Shown: one piece after another, positions 28,742 through 38,081 of the stretch
Layout of the letters: every line of letters starts with the position of its first letter
Position numbering within the stretch: the stretch's first letter is position 1
Source: Aeromonas enteropelogenes
Lineage (GTDB): Bacteria > Pseudomonadota > Gammaproteobacteria > Enterobacterales > Aeromonadaceae
Assembly (NCBI RefSeq): GCF_000819845.1
Contig: NZ_CDCG01000043.1
Span: 1-64,000 of the forward strand
DNA: 64,000 bases
Reading direction: 5' to 3'
The notes under the pieces: model-generated
Seen by the model: only the letters and a program-made list of their open reading frames with translations
Database searches by the model: none
Told to the model about the DNA's origin: nothing
Position numbers and translations under genes: made by a program

Positions 28742-29489
28742 ACCACCTCCGGCAAGAATGGAATCAAGCACACGGGTGTTAACAGGGTGCTCATCTGGTG
28801 AGCGATCATAAAGCAATCGCCATCACGCTTCTTTTCACTATTTTCGACATAAACCCCTAAAAAATGGCCGTTACTTACTATGTTGTGCATATGAGGGACC
28901 TTGAACCACCATGCGGGTCTCAAATGACACATTTAGCGCGCCATTACTGACTGAACTGTTCATTGCCATGCGATCATATTTGTCGTCAGATTGGCCAGAT
29001 TCCAGGCGTCCAATGCTTGAAGATAGTGCTGTTTCAACCCGTCTCCACCATGGCCAACTCGGGTCTCATCTACCTAAAAATGAATAAATAAACCACGAGC
29101 GGAGATTGGCGCTCCAACCAGGCATGAGTGTCAAAGACACATTGGAGTCGTGTGACTCAGAAAACGAGTGCCCCTGATCGGCCCTTGTGCCTTCACCACC
29201 AGAGCGGGTAACCCCCTGACAAGCCATGGAGTTTCCAGCAAAAATTTAACCGAGATCTCATTTCGACCGATTGCCTCCCGCGACGATTGATCTAGCGCAA
29301 ACCCACTCCCGATAAATCATCATTGCCTATACCTATTTGGTAATGTATTCGGCGAGCAATCGCATAAAAAATCGGTTTATTCACCGTCAACAAGAGATTG
29401 GTCTGCCCACTCCCGCGCCCTGCGGGTGTTGATGTCCACGCAACAAGATGGAACGGGTCAGACCGCACCAAGACATTTATCTGGGAGTG
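28742..29489. other. Divergent intergenic region between the adhesin and nrfA
   Basis: About 750 bp with no convincing gene. It must hold the adhesin promoter (minus) and nrf promoter (plus). AT-rich tracts at 28835-28870 and 29075-29095 are possible adhesin promoter elements, but no hexamer pair is convincing. The nrf side holds the FNR-like site described separately and a TACC-N5-GGTA palindrome (29330-29342) whose left part TACCTAT fits a single NarL/NarP heptamer. Confidence 0.6.
29287..29300 (+). promoter_or_regulatory. Candidate FNR site upstream of nrfA
   Basis: TTGAT-CTAG-CGCAA has a perfect FNR left half (TTGAT) and three of five bases of the right half (ATCAA). It lies about 190 bases upstream of nrfA. 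nrf operons are FNR-activated in E. coli, so this is plausible but unproven. Confidence 0.4.
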
Positions 29490-30926
29490 ATGATCGTGGG
29501 TTCACATAACAAACAAACCAGGCTGGGGCTCGCCGCCCTGCTACTGACCGGTCTGCTTGGCAGCAGCTGGGCTCAGGCCGAAGAGAGCACCAAAGGCAAG
29601 ATAGAGGCACGCAACGAACTGTTTGCCAAGGATCACGCCGATCAGTTCAGCAGTTGGAAAGCCACCAGCGACAGCAAGGAGCGCAGCGACGCCCTGGCCG
29701 AGGATCCCAACATGGTGGTGCTCTGGGCCGGCTACGCCTTTGCCAAGGATTACAACAAGCCCCGCGGTCACTTCTATGCCCTGACCGACGTGCGCGAGAC
29801 CCTGCGCACCGGTGCCCCGAAAACCGCCGAAGATGGCCCCCTGCCCATGGCTTGCTGGAGCTGCAAGAGCCCGGACGTGGCACGGGTGATCGACGAGCAA
29901 GGCGAGGATGGTTACTTCAAGGGGATGTGGGCCAAGGGCGGCCCGGAAATCGTCAACACCATCGGCTGCGCCGACTGCCATGACACCGCCTCGAAAGAGT
30001 TCAAGGAGGGCAAGCCTGCCCTGCACCTCTCCCGTCCCTATGCCGATCGGGCCATGACCGCCATCGGCAAGCCGTTCAAGGAGCAGGGCCGCTTCGATCA
30101 GCAATCCCAGGTGTGCGGTCAGTGCCACGTGGAGTACTACTTCACCGGCCCCACCAAGGCGGTGAAATTCCCCTGGGATGATGGCACCTCGGTCGAGCAG
30201 ATGGAGGCCTACTACGACGAACTGGGCTTCTCCGACTGGACCCACGCCGTCTCCAAGACCCCCATGCTCAAGGCCCAGCACCCCGAGTACGAAACCTGGC
30301 GCGCCGGCATTCACGGCCAGAACAATGTGGCCTGCGTCGACTGCCACATGCCCAAGGTGCAAAACGAACAGGGCAAGGTCTACACGGATCACAAGATTGG
30401 CAACCCGTTTGATCGCTTCGAGCAGACCTGCCGCAACTGCCACACCCAGAGCAAGGAGATGCTGCAAGGCATCGTCAAGCAGCGCAAAGACGCCGTTGTC
30501 GAGACCAAGCTGAAAGTCGAGAAGCAGCTGGTACGCGCCCACTTTGAAGCCAAGGCCGCCTGGGATGCCGGTGCAACCGACGCCGAGATGAAAGATATCC
30601 TGCAAGACATCCGTCACGCCCAGTGGCGCTGGGACTATGCCATCGCCTCCCACGGGGTACAGATGCATGCCCCGGAAGTGGCCCTCAAGGTCCTGGGCAG
30701 TGCCCTCGACAAGGCCGCCGACGCCCGCACCAAGCTGGCACGCCTCCTGGCCGCCAAGGGGATCAGCCAGGAGATCGCCATTCCTGACATCTCCACCAAG
30801 GAGAAGGCCCAGGCCGCCCTTGGCATGGACATGAAGCAGTTCAACAGCGACAAGGCCCAGTTCCTCAAGACCACTGTTCCCGCCTGGGATGCCGAGGCCA
30901 AAGCGGCCGGCCGGCTGGCACAGTAA
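29490..30926 (+). CDS. nrfA: Cytochrome c552 nitrite reductase, ammonia-forming
   Basis: A 478-residue periplasmic pentahaem cytochrome that reduces nitrite to ammonia with six electrons. A signal peptide ends near AQA-EES. The active-site haem has the unusual CWSCK motif, and four standard haems follow (CADCH, CGQCH, CVDCH, CRNCH). Long blocks are near-identical to E. coli NrfA (e.g. [31 protein letters not shown]). The start is uncertain: ATG at 29490 lies only two bases after GGGAG, while GTG at 29496 has an eight-base spacing and may be the real start. First gene of the nrf operon. Confidence 0.97.
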   Translation: MIVGSHNKQTRLGLAALLLTGLLGSSWAQAEESTKGKIEARNELFAKDHADQFSSWKATSDSKERSDALAEDPNMVVLWAGYAFAKDYNKPRGHFYALTDVRETLRTGAPKTAEDGPLPMACWSCKSPDVARVIDEQGEDGYFKGMWAKGGPEIVNTIGCADCHDTASKEFKEGKPALHLSRPYADRAMTAIGKPFKEQGRFDQQSQVCGQCHVEYYFTGPTKAVKFPWDDGTSVEQMEAYYDELGFSDWTHAVSKTPMLKAQHPEYETWRAGIHGQNNVACVDCHMPKVQNEQGKVYTDHKIGNPFDRFEQTCRNCHTQSKEMLQGIVKQRKDAVVETKLKVEKQLVRAHFEAKAAWDAGATDAEMKDILQDIRHAQWRWDYAIASHGVQMHAPEVALKVLGSALDKAADARTKLARLLAAKGISQEIAIPDISTKEKAQAALGMDMKQFNSDKAQFLKTTVPAWDAEAKAAGRLAQ

Positions 30927-30977
30927 CCGATGGCTGCGGGCCCGCCGGTCGGGCCCGCAGCAGGATGGAGGCTTCAT

Positions 30978-31589
30978 ATGGGTGATTTGACGATGGATTT
31001 CTTACGACTGATGCTGATGGCGGCCATGCTGCTGACCAGCGTACAGGGCCAGGCCGCCGAGCAGACAACCGCTCCCGCTGCCGTGCCCCCCACCCACGAG
31101 GTGGAATTCTTGCGCAGCGCCGACAAGGCCTGTACCGACTGCCACAAGGATCAGGACGACGTCATGCACGGCAAGCATGGCAAGGCGACCAATCCCAACA
31201 ACCTCAAACCGGTGACCTGTACCAACTGTCACGGCCAGCCCTCGCCCAAACACAGGGAAGGGGTCAAGGATGTGATGCGCTTTAGCAACAGCTTTAGCGA
31301 CAAGAAGAGCACCGAGGCGTACCCCATCGTGGAGCAGAACAGCGTCTGCATGAGCTGCCACGAACCCAAGCCCCTGCGCGAGGCGCTTTGGGCCCACGAC
31401 GTGCACGCCACCAAGCTCACCTGCACCAGCTGCCACGCTCTGCACCCGGCCAAAGAACCCATGGTGGGGATCCCGGAAAAATCCCGCATCAAGCTCTGCG
31501 TCGACTGCCACAGCAAACAGCATGAGGCGGCCAAGGCCAAGGTCGAGGCAAACCAGGCCAAAGTGGCCCCGGGCAAGGAGGCATCATGA
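30978..31589 (+). CDS. nrfB: Pentahaem c-type cytochrome NrfB, electron donor to NrfA
   Basis: A 203-residue periplasmic protein with a signal peptide (MLMAAMLLTSVQGQAA) and five CxxCH haem motifs: CTDCH, CTNCH, CMSCH, CTSCH and CVDCH. NrfB carries electrons from the membrane NrfCD quinol dehydrogenase to NrfA. This NrfB-type system is the E. coli form, as opposed to NrfH. Start 30978 has GGAGG six bases upstream; its stop overlaps nrfC by ATGA. Confidence 0.95.
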   Translation: MGDLTMDFLRLMLMAAMLLTSVQGQAAEQTTAPAAVPPTHEVEFLRSADKACTDCHKDQDDVMHGKHGKATNPNNLKPVTCTNCHGQPSPKHREGVKDVMRFSNSFSDKKSTEAYPIVEQNSVCMSCHEPKPLREALWAHDVHATKLTCTSCHALHPAKEPMVGIPEKSRIKLCVDCHSKQHEAAKAKVEANQAKVAPGKEAS

Positions 31590-32266
31590 GCTGCTCTCGC
31601 CGTCAATTCATGGCGGGGATGAGCGCCGGGGCCCTCATCATGATGACGGGGCCGACCCGCTCGCTCGCCAGCTCCCTCGCCCACACCCAGACCATCGACG
31701 GGGTGCGCTACGGCATGCTGCATGATGAGCAGGCCTGCATCGGCTGCACCGCCTGCATGGACGCCTGCCGGGAAGTGAATCAGGTGCCGGAGGGGGTCTC
31801 GCGCCTCGAGATCATCCGCTCCGGCCCCGTTGGAGAGTATCCCGACGCCGAGTACCACTTCTTTCGCAAGTCCTGCCAGCACTGCGACAACGCCCCTTGC
31901 GTCCACGTCTGCCCGACTGGCGCCTCCCATATCCGTATGGAGGATGGCATCGTCGATGTGAACCCGGATCTGTGCGTCGGCTGCATGTATTGCCTGGCCG
32001 CCTGCCCCTATCAGGTGCGCTTCATCAACCCGGTCACCCGGGTCGCCGACAAGTGCGACTTTTGCCGCAAGACCAACCTGGCCCAGGGCAAGGAGCCGGC
32101 CTGCGTGGAATCCTGCCCCACCAGGGCGCTGGTGTTTGGCAACCTGGATGATCCCAACAGTCCGCTCTCCCAACGGCTGGTGAAGGAGACCACCTATCGC
32201 TACAAGCAGGCGCTCGGCACCTCGCCCAAGATGTACCGCGTGCCCAAAGGGGAGATAAAGTCATGA
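31586..32266 (+). CDS. nrfC: NrfC, 4Fe-4S ferredoxin-type subunit
   Basis: A 226-residue periplasmic iron-sulfur protein. SRRQFM at residues 4-9 followed by a hydrophobic stretch is a twin-arginine signal. Four 4Fe-4S sites are formed by CIGCTACMDAC, CQHCDNAPCVHVC, CVGCMYCLAAC and CDFCRK...CVESC. It takes electrons from the quinol-oxidising NrfD and passes them to NrfB. Starts within the ATGA of the nrfB stop and ends within the ATGA of nrfD. Confidence 0.95.
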   Translation: MSCSRRQFMAGMSAGALIMMTGPTRSLASSLAHTQTIDGVRYGMLHDEQACIGCTACMDACREVNQVPEGVSRLEIIRSGPVGEYPDAEYHFFRKSCQHCDNAPCVHVCPTGASHIRMEDGIVDVNPDLCVGCMYCLAACPYQVRFINPVTRVADKCDFCRKTNLAQGKEPACVESCPTRALVFGNLDDPNSPLSQRLVKETTYRYKQALGTSPKMYRVPKGEIKS

Positions 32267-33219
32267 CGATGCAAGAGGCATTTCACTTCCCTTCTCTCGT
32301 TTGGAACTGGCCGATCGCCATCTACCTGTTCCTGCTCGGCATCTCCGCCGGGGCCGCCACCCTGGCTGTGCTGCTGCGCCGCAAGGGGGCTGGCAGCGAG
32401 AGCGGTATCATCAAGGCGACCGCCATCCTGGCACCCGCGAGCGTGATCCTGGGCTTGTTGATCCTCATCTTCCACCTGGCCCGTCCCTGGACCTTCTGGA
32501 AGCTGATGTTCCACTACCAGTTCGACTCCGTGATGTCGATGGGGGTCATGCTGTTCCAGCTCTATATGGCAGTGCTGTTCGCCTGGCTGGCAGTGGTGTT
32601 CAGAAGCGAGATCGAGGGGCTGCGCGTCCGGTGGTTTCAGGATAAGTTCGCCTTTGTGGATAGCCTGATCGCCTGGCTCGCCCGCCTTGAGCGGCTGCTG
32701 GCCCCCGTCCTGCTGCTGCTGGCGGTGCTGCTCGGGGCCTATACCGGCTTCCTGCTCTCGGCGCTCAAGACCTATCCGCTGCTGAACAACCCGGTATTGC
32801 CGGTGCTGTTTCTGGTCTCGGGCATCAGCTCGGGCATCGCCTCTACCATCTTGCTGGCGGTGACCCTGTTCAAGGAGAACCACCACAGCCAGGGGGTCAG
32901 CTTCGTGCACCGCTTCGAGCGTCCCATGCTGGCGGTAGAGATCCTGCTGCTGGTCTGCTTCTTTACCGGCCTCTACTTCGGTGGCGGCCAGAAAGAGGTG
33001 GCCATGTGGGCCGCCATCGGCAGCGGTTTCTGGGCCCAGGTGTTCTGGGTAGGGGTGGTGGGTATCGGCATGGTGTTGCCCCAGCTGATCGCCTTCCTGA
33101 CCCCGGCTCCCCTGCGAGAGAAGAGCGGCCATCTGGTGCTGGTGTGCAGCCTGACCCTGGTGGGGATCCTGCTGCTGCGCTACTTCGTGCTTTATGCCGG
33201 CCAGATGACGGTTGTTTAA
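32263..33219 (+). CDS. nrfD: NrfD, quinol-oxidising membrane subunit
   Basis: A 318-residue integral membrane protein with about eight helices, beginning near FPSLVWNWPIAIYLFLLGIS, of the NrfD/PsrC family. It oxidises menaquinol and hands electrons to NrfC. ATGA overlap with nrfC shows coupling. The following gap to nrfE is 174 bp and holds a large hairpin, which is unlike the tight spacing of the other nrf genes. Confidence 0.94.
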   Translation: MTMQEAFHFPSLVWNWPIAIYLFLLGISAGAATLAVLLRRKGAGSESGIIKATAILAPASVILGLLILIFHLARPWTFWKLMFHYQFDSVMSMGVMLFQLYMAVLFAWLAVVFRSEIEGLRVRWFQDKFAFVDSLIAWLARLERLLAPVLLLLAVLLGAYTGFLLSALKTYPLLNNPVLPVLFLVSGISSGIASTILLAVTLFKENHHSQGVSFVHRFERPMLAVEILLLVCFFTGLYFGGGQKEVAMWAAIGSGFWAQVFWVGVVGIGMVLPQLIAFLTPAPLREKSGHLVLVCSLTLVGILLLRYFVLYAGQMTVV

Positions 33220-33229
33220 AGGTATGATC

Positions 33230-33274
33230 ACCAGCGCCAGCCGCCCCTCGGGCGACTGGCGCTGGTTTGTTGTT
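33230..33274 (+). terminator. Hairpin between nrfD and nrfE, possible partial terminator
   Basis: ACCAGCGCCAG pairs with CTGGCGCTGGT, extended by CGCCC/GGGCG around a CTC loop; the tail TTTGTTGTTGG is only partly U-rich. It could reduce transcription into nrfE so that assembly factors are made in smaller amounts than NrfABCD. Confidence 0.6.
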
Positions 33275-33393
33275 GGCCCAATGGATTTCTGGTGATGCCA
33301 CACCCGCTGCCTGCCGAGCCCCCGCCAAACGGGAGACGACGCGGCGTGTGTGCCATGACATGAATGACATCGAAGAGTGAACCTGGAGGTTGT

Positions 33394-35349
33394 GTGCTGG
33401 CGGAGTTCGGCTATCTCTCACTGTTGCTGGCAACCCTGCTCTCCCTGATGCAGGGGTTACTGCCCTGGCTCGGGCTGCGGCTCGCCTCCCCCCCCTTGCT
33501 CGGCTGTGCCAGGCCATTGGCACTGCTCAATGCCGCCCTGCTTGGCGCTTCCCTGGTGCTGCTCGGGATCTGCTTTGCCCAGAATGACTTCACCCTGACC
33601 TATGTGGCCCAGCACGCCAACAGCGCCCTGCCCCTGGGCTACAAGATAGCGGCGGTATGGGGCGGCCACGAGGGCTCCATGCTCTTCTTCGTCTTCGCGC
33701 TGGCCCTGTGGGGGGCGCTGGTAGCGCTGTGCTCCAGGCGGGTCGACCCGCTGATCCTGGTGCGGGTACTGGCCATTATGGGACTGATTGTGGGAGGCTT
33801 TGCCCTCTACACCCTGGTTTTCTCCAGCCCCTTCGATCGGATTTTTCCGGGGCCGCAGGAGGGGCGCGACCTCAACCCCATGCTGCAGGATATCGGCCTG
33901 ATCCTGCACCCGCCGCTGCTCTATCTGGGTTACGTCGGTTTTGCGGTCAACTTCGCTTTTGCCATGGCGGCGCTGCACTCGGGCCGGCTCGACGGGGCCG
34001 TGGCCCACTGGAGCCGCCCCTGGGCGCTCGGCTCCTGGGTGTTTCTCACCGCCGGTATCGTGCTCGGCTCCTGGTGGGCCTACTACGAGCTCGGCTGGGG
34101 CGGCTGGTGGTTCTGGGATCCGGTGGAAAACGCCTCCCTGCTGCCCTGGCTGCTCGGCACAGCCCTCTTGCACGCCCTGGTGGTATGCGAGAAGCGCGGC
34201 GCCTACGGTCACGCCGTGCTGCTGCTCTCCATTTTCACCTTCTCCCTGAGCCTGCTCGGCACCTTCGTGGTGCGCTCCGGCGTGCTCACCTCGGTGCACG
34301 CCTTTGCGGTGGATCCGGATCGCGGTCTCACCCTGTTGCTGCTGCTCGGCCTGCTGCTCACAACAGCGTTGACCCTGTTTGCCCTGCGGGCCGACACCCG
34401 CGCCCCCTACGCCCGCTTTGGCTTACTGTCCAAGGAGGGGCTGCTCGGCGCCGCCATCCTGCTGCTCTGCGTGGCCTGCGCCAGCGTGCTGCTCGGCACC
34501 TTCTACCCCATGGTGTTCAAGTCCCTCCATCTGGGATCCCTCTCGGTGGGCGCTCCCTACTTCAACACCATCTTCGTGCCGCTGGCCCTGCTGCTGATGG
34601 CCTTGATGACCCGGATCCCGCGCCTGCGCTGGCAAGGCTTGAGTATTGACACCCGCCTTACCCGCTGGCTGCCGCCGCTCTTTGGCCTGCTGGGCGGGGG
34701 GCTCTTGACCCTCGCCTATCGGGAGTTCGGCCCCTTGAGCTGGATGGGACTGGTCGCCAACGTGCTGAGTCTCTGGCTGGTGGCCAGCCTGCTGATGAAC
34801 TTCTCGTTCAGACAAGGACATGGAAGGGCCAGTCGGCTGGGTAGCCTGCTCGCCCACCTCGGGGTGGCGGTGTGCGCCCTCGGCATCGCTCAGGTGAGCC
34901 ACTACAGCCAGGAGGGTGGCACTGTGCTTGAAGTAGGCAAGCCCTACCGGCTCGGTGCCTATGAGTTTCGCTATGAGGGGAGCGAGCCGCTGCTCGGCCC
35001 CAACTACACCGCCGAGCGCATCACCCTGAGCGTGCACAAGGGGGGCCAGGAGGTGGCACGCCTGATGCCGGAGCGGCGCCACTACAGCGTGCGCACCATG
35101 AACATGAACGAGCCCGGCATCGCGTGGGGGCTGTTTGGCGATCTCTATGTGGTGCTTGGCGAGAAGATGGGGCCACACGCCTACGCCATGCGCCTGCACT
35201 ACAAGCCGCTGGTACGCTGGATCTGGCTGGGGGGCATGTTGATGATGGCGGGTGGCGCCCTGCGCCTGCTCGCTCGCCGTCCCCTGCTAGCCTCTCGCCC
35301 GGCTGCGGCTACCTCGCCTCGCCCCCGTCTCGAACAGGAGTCCCTATGA
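33394..35349 (+). CDS. nrfE: NrfE, CcmF-type cytochrome c haem lyase subunit
   Basis: A 651-residue multi-pass membrane protein of the CcmF/NrfE family. WGGWWFWDPVEN near residue 240 is the haem-binding WWD motif, and conserved periplasmic histidines follow. With NrfF and NrfG it attaches haem to the atypical CWSCK motif of NrfA. A GTG at 33394 is chosen as start because GGAGG lies four bases upstream and the result aligns with CcmF N-termini; ATG at 33364 has no ribosome-binding site. Stops in an ATGA overlap with the next gene. Confidence 0.94.
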   Translation: MLAEFGYLSLLLATLLSLMQGLLPWLGLRLASPPLLGCARPLALLNAALLGASLVLLGICFAQNDFTLTYVAQHANSALPLGYKIAAVWGGHEGSMLFFVFALALWGALVALCSRRVDPLILVRVLAIMGLIVGGFALYTLVFSSPFDRIFPGPQEGRDLNPMLQDIGLILHPPLLYLGYVGFAVNFAFAMAALHSGRLDGAVAHWSRPWALGSWVFLTAGIVLGSWWAYYELGWGGWWFWDPVENASLLPWLLGTALLHALVVCEKRGAYGHAVLLLSIFTFSLSLLGTFVVRSGVLTSVHAFAVDPDRGLTLLLLLGLLLTTALTLFALRADTRAPYARFGLLSKEGLLGAAILLLCVACASVLLGTFYPMVFKSLHLGSLSVGAPYFNTIFVPLALLLMALMTRIPRLRWQGLSIDTRLTRWLPPLFGLLGGGLLTLAYREFGPLSWMGLVANVLSLWLVASLLMNFSFRQGHGRASRLGSLLAHLGVAVCALGIAQVSHYSQEGGTVLEVGKPYRLGAYEFRYEGSEPLLGPNYTAERITLSVHKGGQEVARLMPERRHYSVRTMNMNEPGIAWGLFGDLYVVLGEKMGPHAYAMRLHYKPLVRWIWLGGMLMMAGGALRLLARRPLLASRPAAATSPRPRLEQESL

Positions 35350-35924
35350 GATCCCGCCTGCTCCTCTTTCTGCCCCTGATCCTGACTCTGGGCCTCGGCG
35401 CCCTGCTCCTGCTCGGTCTTGGCAACAACCCCTACAGCCAGGATGAGGCTACCCTGGGCCGCACCCTGCCGGCCTGGCAAAGTGAGAACTTGCTGGGAGG
35501 GGCGGCCATTGACACCGCCAGCCTGAAAGGGGAGCCCTTTGTGCTCAATGTCTGGGCCAGCTGGTGCCCCAACTGCCGCACCGAGCATCCGTTGCTGGGC
35601 GAGCTGGCACGCGCTGTGCCCCTCTACGGCCTCAACTATCGGGACAAGGGGAATGCGGCCCGTGCCTGGCTGATGGAGGCGGGCAACCCCTATCGCGCCG
35701 TGCTGGCCGACCCGGACGGCAAGCTGGCCCTGGAGCTCGGCGTCTATGGTACGCCGGAGACCTATCTGTTCGATGCCGACGGCACCCTGCTCACCCGCCA
35801 CACGGGTCTGCTCACCCAGGAGATCTGGCAGCGCCAGTTTGTGCCCCTGCTCGACCAGGCCCGCGCCAACGCGCAAATAAAGGCTGCCGGGCCTGCCCCA
35901 TCGACCCGGGAGACACAGTCATGA
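35346..35924 (+). CDS. DsbE/CcmG-like periplasmic thiol-disulfide oxidoreductase of the nrf operon
   Basis: A 192-residue thioredoxin-fold protein anchored by one N-terminal helix (LLLFLPLILTLGLGALLLLG), with the active site WASWCPNCRTEH. In CcmG-type proteins the motif is WCxxC and the enzyme reduces apocytochrome cysteines before haem ligation; here it presumably serves NrfA or NrfF. Such a gene is found in some nrf operons (called nrfX or dsbE), not in E. coli nrf. It overlaps both neighbours by ATGA. Confidence 0.9.
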   Translation: MRSRLLLFLPLILTLGLGALLLLGLGNNPYSQDEATLGRTLPAWQSENLLGGAAIDTASLKGEPFVLNVWASWCPNCRTEHPLLGELARAVPLYGLNYRDKGNAARAWLMEAGNPYRAVLADPDGKLALELGVYGTPETYLFDADGTLLTRHTGLLTQEIWQRQFVPLLDQARANAQIKAAGPAPSTRETQS

Positions 35925-37099
35925 CGTGCCGTCCTCTTGCCGCTGCCCTGCTGCTCCTCGGCATGTGCCTGAGTGCGAGCTCGTTTGCCAGCGGGGTCGA
36001 TACCTATGAGTTTCGCCACCCCGAGCGGCAGACCCGCGCCCAGGAGCTCGCCCGCGCCCTGCGCTGCCCCCAGTGTCAGAACCAGAATCTGGTGGAGTCC
36101 AACTCCCCCATCGCGCGGGATCTGCGCCTCGAGGTCTACCGCTGGGTCGACGAGGGGCAGAGCGATAAAGAGGTGATAGCCCGCATGACCCGCCGTTTTG
36201 GCGACTTCGTGCGCTACGATCCCCCCTTCAAGGCCAGCACGGCGCTGCTGTGGGGCGGTCCTGCCCTGCTGCTGGGGCTGGCACTGCTGACGCTCGGCCG
36301 CCGCCTGAGGATCAAGGGGGCTCAAGCCATTGCCATTGAGGGCGACACAGGCCGCGCCAGTGTCGATCATCGCGGCGCGCTGAACCGCCGGATCATGGCC
36401 GAGCAGCAAGCCGGGCTCTCCCCCGATCTTCCTCTCTATCGGGAGCTGACCGCCGCCAATCTGGCCAATGCCACCCCGACCTCCGAGCTGGCGCTCAAGG
36501 CCCGGCTGGCCCTGGCCCCCAGAGCCCACCATGCCCGCTACATCTGGCTGCTTGGCGCTCTGCTGCTGGCAGGGATCGCGAGCTTTTACGCCAGCACAGG
36601 CCGCTATCAGGCGTGGCAGGCGCATCTGTCTCGCCCCGATCCCCTGGGGGGCCTGAGCCCCCGGGATCTGCAGGACAAGGAGCTGGGGGCCCTGCATCAG
36701 AAGCTGCAGACCAATCCCGCCGATCTCGACAGCTGGGCGGCGCTCGGCCAGCTCTATCTCTATCGGGATGAATACGACAATGCCTGGCTTGCCTACCAGC
36801 GACTGGCGCTGCTCGAAGGGGGAGCCAGCGCCGCCACCCTGGCCGCACAGGCCACTGTGCGCTACTACCAGGCGGGCCAGCAGCTCACGCCCGAGGCCCG
36901 TCGCCTGCTCGATGCCGCACTTGAGCTCGACAAGGGGGAAGTGAGTGCCCTGATGCTGCTCGCCTCCGATCACTTCCTGCACGCCCGCTACCGCGAAGCC
37001 ATCGCCCTGTGGCAACAGCTGCTGGATGAGGAGCGCCCCCGCATCAACCGCGCCGCCCTTATTCAGGCGATCCAGACCGCGAGGATGATGGGGGGATGA
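35921..37099 (+). CDS. nrfFG: NrfF-NrfG fusion: CcmH/CycL-type plus TPR apocytochrome chaperone
   Basis: A 392-residue fusion. Residues 1-125 have a signal peptide (LLLLGMCLSASSFA), the CcmH motif LRCPQCQNQNL and a C-terminal helix, equal to NrfF. After a linker, a second membrane helix (WLLGALLLAGIASFYAST, near residue 210) leads into TPR repeats with the NPADLDSWAALGQLYL segment, equal to NrfG/CcmI. In E. coli nrfF and nrfG are separate, while E. coli CcmH shows the same fusion. The product should present apo-NrfA to NrfE. A terminator follows at 37183. Confidence 0.88.
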   Translation: MTCRPLAAALLLLGMCLSASSFASGVDTYEFRHPERQTRAQELARALRCPQCQNQNLVESNSPIARDLRLEVYRWVDEGQSDKEVIARMTRRFGDFVRYDPPFKASTALLWGGPALLLGLALLTLGRRLRIKGAQAIAIEGDTGRASVDHRGALNRRIMAEQQAGLSPDLPLYRELTAANLANATPTSELALKARLALAPRAHHARYIWLLGALLLAGIASFYASTGRYQAWQAHLSRPDPLGGLSPRDLQDKELGALHQKLQTNPADLDSWAALGQLYLYRDEYDNAWLAYQRLALLEGGASAATLAAQATVRYYQAGQQLTPEARRLLDAALELDKGEVSALMLLASDHFLHARYREAIALWQQLLDEERPRINRAALIQAIQTARMMGG

Positions 37100-37182
37100 C
37101 CGTCAGATTGGGGGAGCGACAGGAGATAAACCGCCATCCTCTGCGGCCACCTATCGTCCCCTCCCCTTTACGCTGGATACAC

Positions 37183-37213
37183 ACACGCCCCCATACGGGG
37201 GCGTGTTGCTTTT
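37183..37213 (+). terminator. Terminator of the nrf operon
   Basis: ACACGCCCCC pairs perfectly with GGGGGCGTGT around ATAC, followed by TTGCTTTT. It lies between nrfFG (plus) and phnX (minus) and may act for both. Confidence 0.88.
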
Positions 37214-37241
37214 CAATACCAAGTTTTTTGCCAAGGCCCGC

Positions 37242-38081
37242 TTATGGTCGCTCGCCGGCCGCCAGACGGCGGTTGATATCGGCGATGACCGGGGCGATGT
37301 TGGCCAGGGTATCAATCACATAGTGCGCCCCCGCCGCCCGCAGTTTGGCCTCAGCCGGTGCGCGCCGGGCGGCGATCTCGGCTTCGCTCATGGCGACGAA
37401 CTCTTCCCAGGTGGCACCAAACTCGTTGCCGGAAACCGACAGGCCCACCGTCCACATGCCCGCGTTCAACCCCTCGCTGATGCCCGGCACGGCATCATCC
37501 ACCTTGATGCAGCGATGCACCGCGCTCACTCCGAGCTCAATCACGTTGGCCAGTGCCATCCAGGGGCCGGGGCGGCCGCCCGCCTTGAGATCGTCGGTGG
37601 CGACCCAGTGATCCGGGCGATAGCCGTGATCGGCCGCAGCTGGCACCAGCGCCTCCATCACCGGGCGGGGGTAGCCCGAGCAGGAGCCGATGCGCAGCCC
37701 TTGTGCTCGCAGCCCATCCAGCACCGGCAACACACCCGGGATGGGGGCGGCGAAGCGGGTCACCGCGGCAATCTGCAGCGGCATAAAGGTGTGATAGAGG
37801 TGGTCCACCTCGGCGTGGCTCATGGGGTGGCCGAAGCGGGCCTGCCAGCGTTCATCCACCGAGGGCAGACGGCCAAGCGCCGCGATATGATCCCACTTGC
37901 CCAGCCCCATGGGCTGGCGCGCCTCATCCAGAGTCACAGAAAAGTCATAGGCACGAGCAAAGGCCTCGACGAAGATGGAGGTAGGGGCGAAGGAGCCGAA
38001 ATCGACGACGGTACCGGCCCAGTCGAGGATCAGCGCCTCTACGTCGGTGGTCGGGTGGATGGCAATCTGCAAGTCAGTCAT
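37242..38081 (-). CDS. phnX: Phosphonoacetaldehyde hydrolase (phosphonatase)
   Basis: A 279-residue HAD-superfamily enzyme that cleaves the C-P bond of phosphonoacetaldehyde to acetaldehyde and phosphate. [10 protein letters not shown] near residue 18 supplies the nucleophilic Asp, MGLGKWDH near residue 60 the Schiff-base Lys typical of phosphonatase, and [11 protein letters not shown] the distal acidic motif. Length fits the family (about 270). Last gene of phnW-pbfA-phnX, overlapping pbfA by 8 bp; AGGAAG precedes the start. Confidence 0.95.
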   Translation of the reverse strand: MTDLQIAIHPTTDVEALILDWAGTVVDFGSFAPTSIFVEAFARAYDFSVTLDEARQPMGLGKWDHIAALGRLPSVDERWQARFGHPMSHAEVDHLYHTFMPLQIAAVTRFAAPIPGVLPVLDGLRAQGLRIGSCSGYPRPVMEALVPAAADHGYRPDHWVATDDLKAGGRPGPWMALANVIELGVSAVHRCIKVDDAVPGISEGLNAGMWTVGLSVSGNEFGATWEEFVAMSEAEIAARRAPAEAKLRAAGAHYVIDTLANIAPVIADINRRLAAGERP

